NCBI GenBank assembly: GCA_040767605.1
Contig: JAXGOI010000001.1
Span: 1-64,000 of the forward strand
DNA length: 64,000 nucleotides
Direction: 5' to 3'
Origin: JAXGOI01 sp040767605
GTDB taxonomy: Bacteria > Bacillota > Dehalobacteriia > UBA4068
The first letter of the stretch is position 1. Each line of letters begins with the position of its first letter. Positions 16,985 through 25,680 of the stretch are shown here, piece after piece. The notes under the pieces are model-generated. The model worked only from the letters and a program-made list of their open reading frames with translations, had not been told where the DNA came from and searched no databases. A program made the position numbers and the translations under genes.

Positions 16985-17078
16985 ATTATAGCTTATAGCC
17001 TATAACTTATCTTGTGGACTATATATTAAATAGGCTGTACCCGATATAATTTTATTGAAATATAGTCTGTAACCGAAG
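16985..17078. promoter_or_regulatory. Divergent control region with operator-like repeats
   Basis: Between the two XRE genes lie TTATAGCCTATAA (16993-17005, perfect 6-bp arms) and two direct copies of TAG-CTGTA-CCG (17031-17043 and 17063-17074). The palindrome read on the minus strand contains the related TATAGGCTATA. -10 elements TATAAT are present for both directions (17045-17050 plus; 16985-16990 minus), and the repeats overlap or flank them. This fits autoregulation by one or both XRE proteins. Confidence 0.5.
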
Positions 17079-17091
17079 TGGAGGTGTGATT

Positions 17092-17448
17092 GTGGACGAT
17101 AAAAGCAAAGATGAATATAAAAAGGTCGGTGCAAGAATTAGAAAGATTCGCATTCAAAAAGGTATGACCCAAGCGGATTTATCAGTCAAAGCGAATATTG
17201 GCCTTTCTCATATAAGTGACATTGAACTCGGCAAAACAAAAATGATGCTGGCCACTTTCACCCGAATTGCAGAGGCTTTGCAGGTTTCAGCTGATGTATT
17301 GATTCGTCCCGATATTCCAGAGGTAAATAATCTGTATCAGAATGAGTTTGCTGAAATTCTCGAAGATTGTACTCCGGATGAAATAGATGCTATTATTAAA
17401 ATTGTCAAGGAGCTAAAAGCCACCATGCACTTAAATAGAAACATATGA
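17092..17448 (+). CDS. XRE-family regulator, paralogue of the divergent one
   Basis: 118 residues from GTG at 17092 (GTGGAGG spaced seven bases upstream). HTH in residues 10-65 (ARIRKIRIQKGMTQADLSVK, then GLSHISDIELGKTKMMLATF). The C-terminal helices resemble those of the opposite XRE gene, which suggests that the two could heterodimerise or compete. It precedes the recombinase operon but is separated from it by two successive hairpins, so read-through may be limited and regulated. Confidence 0.8.
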   Translation: MDDKSKDEYKKVGARIRKIRIQKGMTQADLSVKANIGLSHISDIELGKTKMMLATFTRIAEALQVSADVLIRPDIPEVNNLYQNEFAEILEDCTPDEIDAIIKIVKELKATMHLNRNI

Positions 17449-17452
17449 AGTT

Positions 17453-17532
17453 TGACAGGTTAGAAACCGTTTCTGACCTGTCATTTATTTTGCCTTTTAT
17501 AAACCACGAGTCAAACACTTGACTTGTGGTTT
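17453..17532 (+). terminator. Two back-to-back hairpins between XRE and recombinase operon
   Basis: First stem: TGACAGGTTAGAAA / TTTCTGACCTGTCA (17453-17483) with a TTTATTTT tail. Second stem: AAACCACGAGTCAA / TTGACTTGTGGTTT (17501-17532), followed by a T-rich stretch. Both have near-perfect arms. They probably form a strong terminator or attenuator before the recombinase genes. Confidence 0.75.
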
Positions 17533-17597
17533 ATTCCTTTTGTCGAAAAATGTCTATATAATATTTAAGAAACTATTTTATTTTGGGAGCAATCGCT

Positions 17598-18206
17598 ATG
17601 AATGAACTGGAAATATTTAAAAAGCTGAATGGTATTGCGGAAACACCACAATTCTCCATTGTTTTTGGCGAGGATTCCGAACAATCAAAGAAGATTGCAG
17701 AACATAAAGAGTGGTTGCAGCGTATCCGCCACGAAAGACCGAGTACCGGAGTTCCATATAAAGTTGGAATATATATTCGCTATTTCAATCAAACGAAATA
17801 CGAAGATTATCTTTCATATCACAAAAAGCAATTTACCGACACGGTTGGCCTTTGCCCGAATTGGGCGCTGGTAGATTTTTATATAGATGAAGGTTCCTCG
17901 ACGCCCAATATGGAATCTTCACGCGAGTGGAGCCGTTTGTTGAATGACTGCTTTGACGGCAAAGTAGATTTGATTATCACGCAGAAAGTTTCCAATGTAT
18001 CCAAAAGAATGCAAGAGATAACACTCTGTGCTCGTTTGTTGGCGGCTCAAGAACATCCTATTGGTATCTATTTTATCTCAGAAGATATTTTCACCCTTGC
18101 TTCCTATTACCGGGAAGATTTAAGAGACACCTATTTCCTGCCTTCTCCCGATTGGCAGATGCTTCCCGATGATGAAAACAAAGCGAGGGGTATGCTGCAT
18201 GATTGA
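17598..18206 (+). CDS. Catalytically degenerate serine recombinase-like protein
   Basis: 202 residues. Residues 55-160 follow the resolvase N-terminal fold: YKVGIYIRYFNQTKYEDYLS corresponds to the strand that normally reads Y-x-R-V-S-T, then a DFYIDEGSSTPNMESSREWS segment and a DLIITQKVSNVSK strand. The nucleophilic serine is replaced (F in YIRYFN) and the arginines of the SRFAR motif are lost (SNVSKR). There is no recombinase or zinc-ribbon domain. The ATG at 17598 follows GGGAG. Its end overlaps the start of the large recombinase gene by eight bases, so both are made together. It probably acts as a partner or regulator of the active enzyme; this is inference. Confidence 0.7.
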   Translation: MNELEIFKKLNGIAETPQFSIVFGEDSEQSKKIAEHKEWLQRIRHERPSTGVPYKVGIYIRYFNQTKYEDYLSYHKKQFTDTVGLCPNWALVDFYIDEGSSTPNMESSREWSRLLNDCFDGKVDLIITQKVSNVSKRMQEITLCARLLAAQEHPIGIYFISEDIFTLASYYREDLRDTYFLPSPDWQMLPDDENKARGMLHD

Positions 18207-20103
18207 TAAACAGAAACGACTGCAAAAGCAGCAGGATATAGAAAAGACACGTAAGAGAATGCAGGTTACCGTTGATCCTGATAATTATGAGTATGTTCCC
18301 GCAAAGAAACAAACGGATTACTACGACAACGATATAAATCAGCGTGTGGCTATTTATGTTCGTGTTTCCACTGATGATGTGAAACAGACAACTTCCTATG
18401 AGTTGCAGAAAAAATACTATGAGGATTTCGTTTTACATCATCCCAATTGGACGCTTGTGAAAATTTTTGCCGATGAGGGTATCAGCGGCACCTCTCTGAA
18501 ACACAGGGATGAATTTAACCGAATGGTTACCGAATGCAAGGCCGGAAAGATTGACATAGTAATCTGCAAGAATGTATCCCGTTTTGCCCGCAATGTAACC
18601 GACTGTATTGGCATTGTCCGGGATTTAGCGGCGTTGAAACCACCGGTTGGTGTTTTCTTCGAATCTGAAAGCATCTTCTCTTTGAAGGATGACTCTCAAA
18701 TGGCTCTGACTTTTCTGGCTACTATGGCAGAGGAAGAATCACATACAAGAAGCCGAAGCATGGAAACCTCTCTTCGCATGAGATTGGATAATGGTATTCC
18801 CCTAACTCCCAAACTCTTAGGATACACTCATGATGCCAATGGTGAATTGGAAATTAACCCCGAGGAGTCCCCCACGGTAAAGCTTATTTTTTATATGTAT
18901 CTGTATGGCTATTCTACAGGGCAGATTGCGGATACGCTCATTGCTCTTGGACACCGCTCTTATCTTGGGAATATCAATTGGACAGCAGGCAGTATCGTTC
19001 AAATATTAAGAAATGAACGGCACTGTGGCGACGTATACACCCGGAAAACTTATACACCAAACTACAGGGATCATCTCGCCAAGAAAAACCGCGGAGAGCG
19101 TCCGCAGAGCAGATATTTCAATCATCACAGAGCGATAGTAACAAGAGACGATTTCATCGCCGTTCAGCGAATGCTTGATAATGCTAAGTTTGGAAACAAG
19201 TCCATCCTGCCAGAGCTTCGGGTTATTGACAGTGGTATCTTAAAAGGTTTTGTAACTATCAATCCCCGGTGGTCGGGATTTAAAGAGGCCGAATACTTTG
19301 GAGCAGCTAAAAGCGTATACCCCACACTTGATACCGAACAAGAGTCTGTAACGACCGCAGAAGAAGAGGAGTACCAACTCGAAGTGGATGCCGGAGATTT
19401 CGACTTGCGTGGGTTTGAAATCACCCGCTCTGAGTTTTTTGATTCCGGTCGCCGACCGACTGTGACTTTTGGAGACAAGAAAATCAAATTTAGTATGGAG
19501 TGTGTACGAAAGTTTGGTGAAAAGAATTATATAGAATTGCTTATTAACCCTATTGAAAGAAAATTTGCGATTCGCCCCGCTGATAAGAAAAACCGAAACA
19601 CTGTAATGATATCTAAGGTTTCCAATACGAAATACTATCCTCGTGATATATCATCAGCTGCGTTCAGCAATACCCTCTTTTCTCTGTTTGGTTGGAACAC
19701 CGACTGCAAATACCGAATTATTGGTTCTCTGTATGAGCAGGATTGTGAATTGGCATACGTTTTTGATGTCATCAATTCTGAAGCCTTATTCAAACCTTAT
19801 GTTTTAACCAGAAAGGAATTATCTGAAGAAGGACAGGTTTCCATCCAGCCATTAACACCGTATGGTAAACGGATACGGGCGATTCCAGAGGAATGGACTT
19901 CTTCGTTTGGAAAGCAGTTTTATCTGCACGAACTTTCGCTCGCTGCTCTCGAAAGTCAAAGTGAGGATGATTGGAAACTCCGCTTAGAGGGACAGCTTTT
20001 TAGAACCGTCAAAAAGGTAGCTGTGACAGAGTTTGATGATTTAAAGCAGTACATCAAACAAGCAATGAATGGAGTCACACCACAGGAGGCATATCATGAA
20101 TGA
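18199..20103 (+). CDS. Large serine recombinase with unusual C-terminal accessory domain
   Basis: 634 residues. Resolvase domain at 49-190 with nucleophile Ser57 in VAIYVRVSTDD and the KNVSRFARNVTD arginine motif. Recombinase domain at about 205-320 (LGYTHDANGELEINPEESPT, then NWTAGSIVQILRNERHCGDV). Unlike ordinary large serine integrases there is no obvious four-cysteine zinc ribbon. Residues 395-610 instead hold a module (GFEITRSEFFDSGRRPTVTF, YIELLINPIERKFAIRP, LFGWNTDCKYRIIGSL, PEEWTSSFGKQF). This module is repeated as a separate protein in the next gene and in part in the one after. Predicted to cut, exchange and rejoin DNA at element ends. The start overlaps the preceding gene. Confidence 0.85.
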   Translation: MIDKQKRLQKQQDIEKTRKRMQVTVDPDNYEYVPAKKQTDYYDNDINQRVAIYVRVSTDDVKQTTSYELQKKYYEDFVLHHPNWTLVKIFADEGISGTSLKHRDEFNRMVTECKAGKIDIVICKNVSRFARNVTDCIGIVRDLAALKPPVGVFFESESIFSLKDDSQMALTFLATMAEEESHTRSRSMETSLRMRLDNGIPLTPKLLGYTHDANGELEINPEESPTVKLIFYMYLYGYSTGQIADTLIALGHRSYLGNINWTAGSIVQILRNERHCGDVYTRKTYTPNYRDHLAKKNRGERPQSRYFNHHRAIVTRDDFIAVQRMLDNAKFGNKSILPELRVIDSGILKGFVTINPRWSGFKEAEYFGAAKSVYPTLDTEQESVTTAEEEEYQLEVDAGDFDLRGFEITRSEFFDSGRRPTVTFGDKKIKFSMECVRKFGEKNYIELLINPIERKFAIRPADKKNRNTVMISKVSNTKYYPRDISSAAFSNTLFSLFGWNTDCKYRIIGSLYEQDCELAYVFDVINSEALFKPYVLTRKELSEEGQVSIQPLTPYGKRIRAIPEEWTSSFGKQFYLHELSLAALESQSEDDWKLRLEGQLFRTVKKVAVTEFDDLKQYIKQAMNGVTPQEAYHE

Positions 20104-20866
20104 AAACAAAGAACAGCAGATACAGTCAGATGGTTTACAGGATGTGAGGGATAATTCAAAACCAATCGACCCCACAACATCGAATAGCGCACCCGTCCTT
20201 TCTAAGAAAGATGAGCTATTGGAGATGGGTGCATCATTCGATTTTGATGGATTTCAAGTTGTTCGGCGTGAATTTTTTGCTCACTTGAATGAACCGTCGG
20301 TATCTTTTAATAATTACAAGTTTTATGTTAATACTGCTTGTCTCTCAAAGTTCCCTGAAACAGATCATGTGCAAGTGCTTGTCAATCGAAGAACTAAGAT
20401 TCTCGCTCTACGCCCTTGCGAGGAAGGCGAAAGAGATTCTTTCATTTGGTGCAACAAGTCTAAAGGTAAGCGCAAACCTAAACAAACAACTTGCAAACTG
20501 TTCTTTGCAAAAATCGTTTCACTTATGGGCTGGAATCCGGACTATCGGTATAAACTTACTGGAAAGCTCGTCCATGCAAACGGGGAATACCTTATTGCCT
20601 TCGATTTAACTGCTACCGAAGTGTATCAGCGGACATTTCTTGAAGGTTCGAAACCTAAGACATCAAAAACTCCTGTATTCCCTTCGGAATGGCAGGATCA
20701 ATTTGGTTTACCGTTTAAGGAGCATCGACAATCAATGCAAATCAACACATTTGACGGTTACGCTATTTATGCGATAAAAGACCATTCCAAGATGAATGTA
20801 GGCTCACCTGCTGAAGAGCAACAGACTTTAGTACCAAATTTGAATAATGGGGGTACAGATGAATGA
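20095..20866 (+). CDS. Stand-alone copy of the recombinase C-terminal accessory domain
   Basis: About 256 residues; the ATG at 20095 overlaps the end of the recombinase gene and has CAGGAGGCA before it. After an acidic, probably disordered stretch (1-45), residues 50-230 align along their length with the recombinase C-terminus: GFQVVRREFFAHLNEPSVSF, VQVLVNRRTKILALRP, LMGWNPDYRYKLTGKL and FPSEWQDQFGLPF. It contains no catalytic resolvase motif. Such proteins are sometimes labelled integrase in databases because of this similarity. It likely binds the recombinase or its DNA site; the role is inferred. Confidence 0.7.
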
Positions 20867-21237
20867 ATGAGTCCTCTAACCTTTCTACACAAATATCAAT
20901 CGATTTAAAAAAATATCGTATTCGAGTACATAAAGAATCATTGCATTTAATCGGTGATCCAAAATACATCCAATTTCTTGTAAACATAGGTAGCAGACTG
21001 GTGGCAATTCGGGCAGTTGAAAAGGAACATGTCGATCTACAAACACATAGCATTGATCAGACCCGCATGGAGTCGGATTCTTCCCTTGAGATATACAGTC
21101 GTCCTTTCATCGAGAGGCTATGTAAAGAATTTGATTGTTTCGACGAAGGGAATTCGTATCGCTTAACAGGAACAGCGGTTCAATCTGAACGAATCGCTGT
21201 TTTTCCCCTTGATTCACTTCAAAAAATTGATTTTTAA
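20863..21237 (+). CDS. Second, shorter copy of the accessory domain
   Basis: 124 residues, starting four bases before the end of the previous gene (ATGA overlap). It retains the core pattern of the accessory domain: KKYRIRVHKESLHLIGDPKY, IQFLVNIGSRLVAIRAVEKE, then IERLCKEFDCFDEGNSYRLT and G. It lacks the EW..FG C-terminal part. Together with the previous protein and the recombinase tail this gives three paralogous modules in a row, which points to gene duplication and specialised subunits. No other family is recognised. Confidence 0.6.
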   Translation: MNESSNLSTQISIDLKKYRIRVHKESLHLIGDPKYIQFLVNIGSRLVAIRAVEKEHVDLQTHSIDQTRMESDSSLEIYSRPFIERLCKEFDCFDEGNSYRLTGTAVQSERIAVFPLDSLQKIDF

Positions 21238-21248
21238 GGGAGATGTTT

Positions 21249-22223
21249 ATGGAAAATAAAACTTTACAAACCCTTAAAATCAACAAGGACTTCAAAAATT
21301 TAATTCGTCCTCTGCAAAAGAAAGAATATCTTCAGCTTGAAGCAAATCTTTTGGCAGATGGCTGTCGCGATCCCATTATCACGTGGAATGGATTTATAAT
21401 TGATGGTCATAACCGATATGAATTATGTACGATGCATAAGATTCCTTATGCTGTTACCCAGATGGAGTTTGATTGCAGCGAATCTGTTATTGCTTGGATT
21501 TGTGCTAATCAGCTTGGCAGGCGCAATATTACCGAAGAAACCCGGAAGTTCCTAATTGGTATGCAGTATGAATCGGAAAAACTGGCTCATAACCTTAAAA
21601 ATACGAGAGGTAAAAATCAATACGATGAACCCGAGGGTGACGTGTCCTGTACTATATCTGATTCCAATGAGGAAACCCAGGGTTCTCTTTCTGGTCATGT
21701 CACAGCCCAGCGTATAGCACAGGAAAATCAAATATCGGGTGGTACAGTTTTGAAGTATGCAATATACACCCGAGCGTTAGAAGCCATTGGTCAGAAAGCT
21801 CCTGAAATGGTTCCAAAGATTTTGTCAGGCAGATATAAAATATCTCATAAAAATTTGGTCGATTTGTCCGGGCTGACTTCTGATGAAATTAAGAAGGTTG
21901 GACGTAGGATGGAGCGAAGCCAGCAGCCATTTGTTCAATACAACAGAACACGGCAAGAAATTCAACACACATTGGGACAGACAAGTCCAAACGTCACCAC
22001 ATCGACCCCCTCCGTAAAGGATATGCCAGCCTTTGACCCGGATGCTGAGATAACCGCTCTAACACTTACAATTCCATCATGGGAAAGCTCAATTAAACGC
22101 ACTCAAACAAATACGGATTATGACAGGGTTTCTGATTGCGCCAAAGATAAACTTGTGGGAACACTCATAAATCTTCAACACACAATATCAAAGATGCTGT
22201 CCGCAATAAAGGGGGTGGAGTAA
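21249..22223 (+). CDS. ParB-fold protein 1 (ParB/Srx-like N-terminal domain)
   Basis: 324 residues from ATG 21249 (AAGGGAGATG upstream). Residues 15-95 match the ParB/Srx nuclease-like fold: LIRPLQKKEYLQLEANLLAD, DPIITWNGFIIDGHNRYELC, carrying the DGHNR motif, and ICANQLGRRNITEETRKFLI. A helix-turn-helix-like region follows at 150-215 (TAQRIAQENQISGGTVLKYA). The C-terminal 110 residues are low-complexity and then helical. ParB-family proteins bind specific sites and hydrolyse CTP or cleave DNA, but family members in mobile elements have varied roles. It is co-transcribed with the recombinase genes and with a second ParB-like gene. Confidence 0.75.
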   Translation: MENKTLQTLKINKDFKNLIRPLQKKEYLQLEANLLADGCRDPIITWNGFIIDGHNRYELCTMHKIPYAVTQMEFDCSESVIAWICANQLGRRNITEETRKFLIGMQYESEKLAHNLKNTRGKNQYDEPEGDVSCTISDSNEETQGSLSGHVTAQRIAQENQISGGTVLKYAIYTRALEAIGQKAPEMVPKILSGRYKISHKNLVDLSGLTSDEIKKVGRRMERSQQPFVQYNRTRQEIQHTLGQTSPNVTTSTPSVKDMPAFDPDAEITALTLTIPSWESSIKRTQTNTDYDRVSDCAKDKLVGTLINLQHTISKMLSAIKGVE

Positions 22224-23120
22224 ATGGACGATTTTAGCATGTACGTGCCTAATGTTCATTTTGAACAAATTCCAATTCGGAATCTTGTTTCTAATCAAGA
22301 ATATCAACGCAATTTATCCCGATCTCATATTGCACGGGCAGCCGCAAGCTTTAATTTATATCAGATAAACCCGGTTAAGGTCAGTCGTCGTGATGGTATC
22401 AACTATGTTTTCAATGGTCAGCATACGATTGAGATTGTAGCTCTTACATCCGGCTCCAGAGAGACCCCGGTGTGGTGCATGGTTTATGATGATTTGAGCT
22501 ATGAACATGAAGCGGATATTTTTGCCAATCAGATGAAATTTGTAAAGCCGCTTAACCCTTACGAGGTGTTCATGGCGAATATCGAAGCCGGAAACGACGA
22601 TCAGCTCATAATCCGCGATTTGGTGGAATCTTATGGGTTAAGCATAGGAACTAAAAAAGGTCACGGGGTAATCTGTGCGGTATCAACTCTTGAGTTCATT
22701 TATATAAAATACGGATACCATGGTTTGAGCCGTGTTCTTCGATTAATTATCGGAGCATGGGAAGGAGATCTCAACTCTTTTTCTGCCAATATATTAAACG
22801 CTGTTACAAGGCTAATTGTTATATATGAAGATACCATAAACGACGAGGTGTTCAAAGAAAAACTGGGAGCCGTTTCAGTGAAACATCTTGTCCGAACAGC
22901 AAAAGAGAGGCGACCTGGTTCTATGGGCGTTGCAGAAGCTATGGTGCTTGAATACAACGGAAAAAAGAAGAGCAATAACAACCGTTTATTCATTAACAAG
23001 TTGTATTCACGTGAGCATGTTATTTTCAAGGCATTGGATTCACATGACGATATGCTTAATGACGAGGCAATGTGTTCGTCAAGTAGAAAGTGCATAAAAA
23101 GGGCCCCGAGAAGTACATAG
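22224..23120 (+). CDS. ParB-fold protein 2 (DUF6551-like), C-terminus replaced by IS insertion
   Basis: Starts one base after the previous gene. Residues 12-110 resemble DUF6551/ParB-like domains: FEQIPIRNLVSNQEYQRNLS, VFNGQHTIEIVAL (a GQHT variant of the GxHR motif) and ANQMKFVKPLNPYEVFMANI. A helical domain of about 170 residues follows. The original reading frame passes from LNDEA at 23070 to INFNEAESSENNN at 25837, ending at TAG 25890-25892; between these lies an IS21-type element. The present frame reads 16 codons into the IS and stops at 23120, so only about 18 C-terminal residues are altered and the protein could still work. Confidence 0.75.
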   Translation: MDDFSMYVPNVHFEQIPIRNLVSNQEYQRNLSRSHIARAAASFNLYQINPVKVSRRDGINYVFNGQHTIEIVALTSGSRETPVWCMVYDDLSYEHEADIFANQMKFVKPLNPYEVFMANIEAGNDDQLIIRDLVESYGLSIGTKKGHGVICAVSTLEFIYIKYGYHGLSRVLRLIIGAWEGDLNSFSANILNAVTRLIVIYEDTINDEVFKEKLGAVSVKHLVRTAKERRPGSMGVAEAMVLEYNGKKKSNNNRLFINKLYSREHVIFKALDSHDDMLNDEAMCSSSRKCIKRAPRST

Positions 23121-23171
23121 TCTGGTCAGCACCAGCATGGTTGGTTGCCGAGCCCTTTTGGGGGCCCAACG

Positions 23172-23273
23172 CTGTACTTTTGGCGAGCCTTTTACTGGCC
23201 CGGTTCTGCGTTTTTGGGGACCTTTTTGGAGATCCAATTCTGCATTTTTGGAGCGCCTTTTGGGGACCTTTTC
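23172..23273. repeat. Three 34-bp subterminal direct repeats of the IS
   Basis: Units start at 23172, 23206 and 23240 with CTGTACTTTTGG, CTGCGTTTTTGG and CTGCATTTTTGG, spaced exactly 34 bases. A related copy (TGCACTTTTGGAGACC) lies near the right end at 25780. Multiple terminal repeats of this kind are known binding sites for IS21-type transposases. Confidence 0.75.
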
Positions 23274-23444
23274 AGAGGCCCACCATGTGCTCTGCTTCCA
23301 AGCTGAGCATATCACGCCATGCGGTAATGAAATTCAACGGCCTGCCATCCTCTCCAGACATGAGCCACGGATTGTATGCAGGGTCATTTCCGTCAGCAAT
23401 CCATTTGCGGAGGCGGCACTTTTCTTCGGCGGTCAAAGCAGTAT

Positions 23445-24191
23445 TCATCGGGTAGCTCCTTTCTTGGATTTCTGGCGGAGCATGGACTGCGTAAGCCGGT
23501 AGCTCTCACCAGAGAAAATGCAAATATGAGAATGGTGGATGAGCCGGTCAATCAGTGCTGCGGTCAAGCGGTTGTCCCCAAAGACCGTGTTCCACTGAGA
23601 GAACTCCAGATTGGATGTAATAATCAGACTTTTGCGCTCGTAGCAATCCGAGACCACTTGAAACAGCAGCTCGGCAGCGTCCTTGTGCAGCGGTACGAAG
23701 CCAATCTCGTCAAGCACAATTAGCTCCACCTTTTTCAGCGTCCCCAAGAAATTGTTCAGCGTACCACGGCTGTTCTTTTCCAGCAGGATGTTAGCGAGGG
23801 CTGCGGCGGTAAAGAACCGTACCCGCCGTCCCTCTTGGCAGGCTTTCAAGGCGAGGGCAGTTGCCAAATGTGTCTTGCCGGTGCCAACAGCACCCATAAA
23901 AACGAGGTTTTCTTTTGGCGCAAGGAACTGTAAATCTTCCATGTACTCCCGCGTCAGACCAACAGGAAGCTCAAGATCAGATTTCCACTCAAAGTCATCC
24001 AGCGTTTTCAGCACTTGGAATCCGGCTGTCTTCACCATGCGGTTAATGCGATTGGCTTCTCGCTCTCGCATCTCCACCATCAGAAGGTCAGTCACATACT
24101 GTTCGGGGTTCATGTACTCCACGGAGCGCCATTCTTTTGCCAAACCACCGAGTTTCAGAGTCCGCATCATCTGCTCAATCTGTTCATCCAT
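23445..24191 (-). CDS. istB: IS21-family helper ATPase IstB
   Basis: 248 residues. The ATP-binding loop GAVGTGKTHLATAL (near residue 105) and Walker B segment VELIVLDEIGFVPL identify the AAA+ IstB helper, which works with IstA in target selection during transposition. The ATG at 24191 overlaps the istA stop (ATGGATGA) with GGGAGGTGAGG upstream, so it is translationally coupled. Length is normal. A strand LIITSNLEFSQWNTVFGDNR follows the Walker B region, as expected in this family. Confidence 0.95.
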   Translation of the reverse strand: MDEQIEQMMRTLKLGGLAKEWRSVEYMNPEQYVTDLLMVEMREREANRINRMVKTAGFQVLKTLDDFEWKSDLELPVGLTREYMEDLQFLAPKENLVFMGAVGTGKTHLATALALKACQEGRRVRFFTAAALANILLEKNSRGTLNNFLGTLKKVELIVLDEIGFVPLHKDAAELLFQVVSDCYERKSLIITSNLEFSQWNTVFGDNRLTAALIDRLIHHSHICIFSGESYRLTQSMLRQKSKKGATR

Positions 24192-25680
24192 GAGCCTCAC
24201 CTCCCGCCGTCAAACCATCGTAGGCCGAGAGGTTGGGGTTGTAGTTCAGCGCAGGGGCATTGGAAATCATCTTCAGCGGTTCAGGCCGGTATTCTTTTTT
24301 GGCAATCATGTAATAGCATTGCCGCATACTGTCGGCATCGGTGCGGCCATTCATTCCAGCAAGCTCCAAAACATCGTCGCAGAGGGCAGCGTTGCCATCA
24401 CGAACAATCTCACTCAGAAGCTGCAACGCATTCTTTCGGTCTTTGCCGCGGCTCTGCTCCAAGTGCTGCTGCCACGGCTGCGGCATCTGGTGGAAAAACC
24501 GAGTATGCTCAATGGCTCCCGGCTTCTTGCACAGGGTAGCCACATACTGAGTCCAATCATAGATTTCTTCGTTGGAGCCATAGCAACGCCGGTACTTCCC
24601 AATGGGCTGGTGGTCATGGAAGAACTCCACATGGTCATAGAAAATCTTTGCCTGCACGGTTTCTCCGTACAGAGAAGGAGCGAGGCCGTACTTGTTGGTG
24701 TCAATCACAGCGAAGCCGTATTTGTTCACCGCCATGCTCTCGTAGCGGAACACCGGAAACGGGTACTCCGGTAGTGCCAGAAGGCTGTCCTGCTCCTCAA
24801 GCCACAACTCCTGTATGGAGACCTTGTACTTGTAGTGGGTGCGCTCGGCGTCCTTCTCGCACCAATCCCAAAGGCTTTCGTTGAAGTCCTCAAAAGAGGT
24901 AATGGTCGGCACCGGCACAAAAGCATTTCTCCGGCTGTATCCAACCTTGTTCTCAACATTGCCTTTCTCGTTTCCAGAGCGAGGATTGCAGAAATCCGCC
25001 TGAAAGCGGTAATGCAGCTTGAAGCGCATAAAACCGTCTGCCAGAACACGCTCTGTACCTTCTAAGACCTGGGCCACAGCGGTCGTCATATTGTCAAACC
25101 GCAGCCGGGGAGGAACGCCACCAATATGCTCAAAGATGCGCTGCATCCCCGTCAGCAGGCACTCCTGGTTCTGCGAGGGGAACGCCTGCGTGTAGCCCTT
25201 GTTGGAATTGGGAAATGAGATTGTGAGGGCATAGGCGTTGTGTTCCTCCTGCTTGGCGTCGTAATAGATAAACTCGCCAAAGTCCACCTGTCCGCAGCCG
25301 TCAGGGTGTGCAAGCGGTAAATATCCTTCGGTGGCCGCTTTCATCACAAACTTTTTCTTGCGGACATATTTCTTCACGCTGGAGTAGCTGCCGGGAAAAC
25401 CACATTCGTCCCGCAGCCTGTCGTAGATCCGCTTCACGGTATGGCGCTGCTTCCGTGGAATCTTGCGGTCAGCCTCCAGCCACGCATCAATCGTAGGAAT
25501 GTAAGACTCCAAAACCGGATAGCTTGTTGGCTCGATATTCGGCAGGTCGTCGTTGCTCCAGTCCTCCTGATACGCATACTTCCGGACTGTGCGGTAATTA
25601 AAGCCTGTGGCATTTGCAATTTCAAGCACACTTTTATCTTCCACTTCGTAGAGATGCTTGATATACTCTTTCTGAGCCAT
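24184..25680 (-). CDS. istA: IS21-family transposase IstA
   Basis: 498 residues. N-terminal helix-turn-helix (SVLEIANATGFNYRTVRKYA), then a DDE integrase core: QVDFGEFIYYD supplies the first aspartate, LRFDNMTTAV the second, and NEKGNVENKVGYSRRN the glutamate. The C-terminal region carries the Mu-transposase-like barrel. It cuts and joins the element ends. The ATG at 25680 has AGGAAGGTG upstream; a GTG three codons earlier is the alternative. Full length and in frame, so probably active. Confidence 0.93.
   Translation of the reverse strand: MAQKEYIKHLYEVEDKSVLEIANATGFNYRTVRKYAYQEDWSNDDLPNIEPTSYPVLESYIPTIDAWLEADRKIPRKQRHTVKRIYDRLRDECGFPGSYSSVKKYVRKKKFVMKAATEGYLPLAHPDGCGQVDFGEFIYYDAKQEEHNAYALTISFPNSNKGYTQAFPSQNQECLLTGMQRIFEHIGGVPPRLRFDNMTTAVAQVLEGTERVLADGFMRFKLHYRFQADFCNPRSGNEKGNVENKVGYSRRNAFVPVPTITSFEDFNESLWDWCEKDAERTHYKYKVSIQELWLEEQDSLLALPEYPFPVFRYESMAVNKYGFAVIDTNKYGLAPSLYGETVQAKIFYDHVEFFHDHQPIGKYRRCYGSNEEIYDWTQYVATLCKKPGAIEHTRFFHQMPQPWQQHLEQSRGKDRKNALQLLSEIVRDGNAALCDDVLELAGMNGRTDADSMRQCYYMIAKKEYRPEPLKMISNAPALNYNPNLSAYDGLTAGGEAHG

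Noticed and set aside
23683..24774. Long plus-strand open frame of 363 codons inside the IS
   Set aside because: It is antisense to istA and istB, whose coding is certain from motifs; it has no ribosome binding site or homology.
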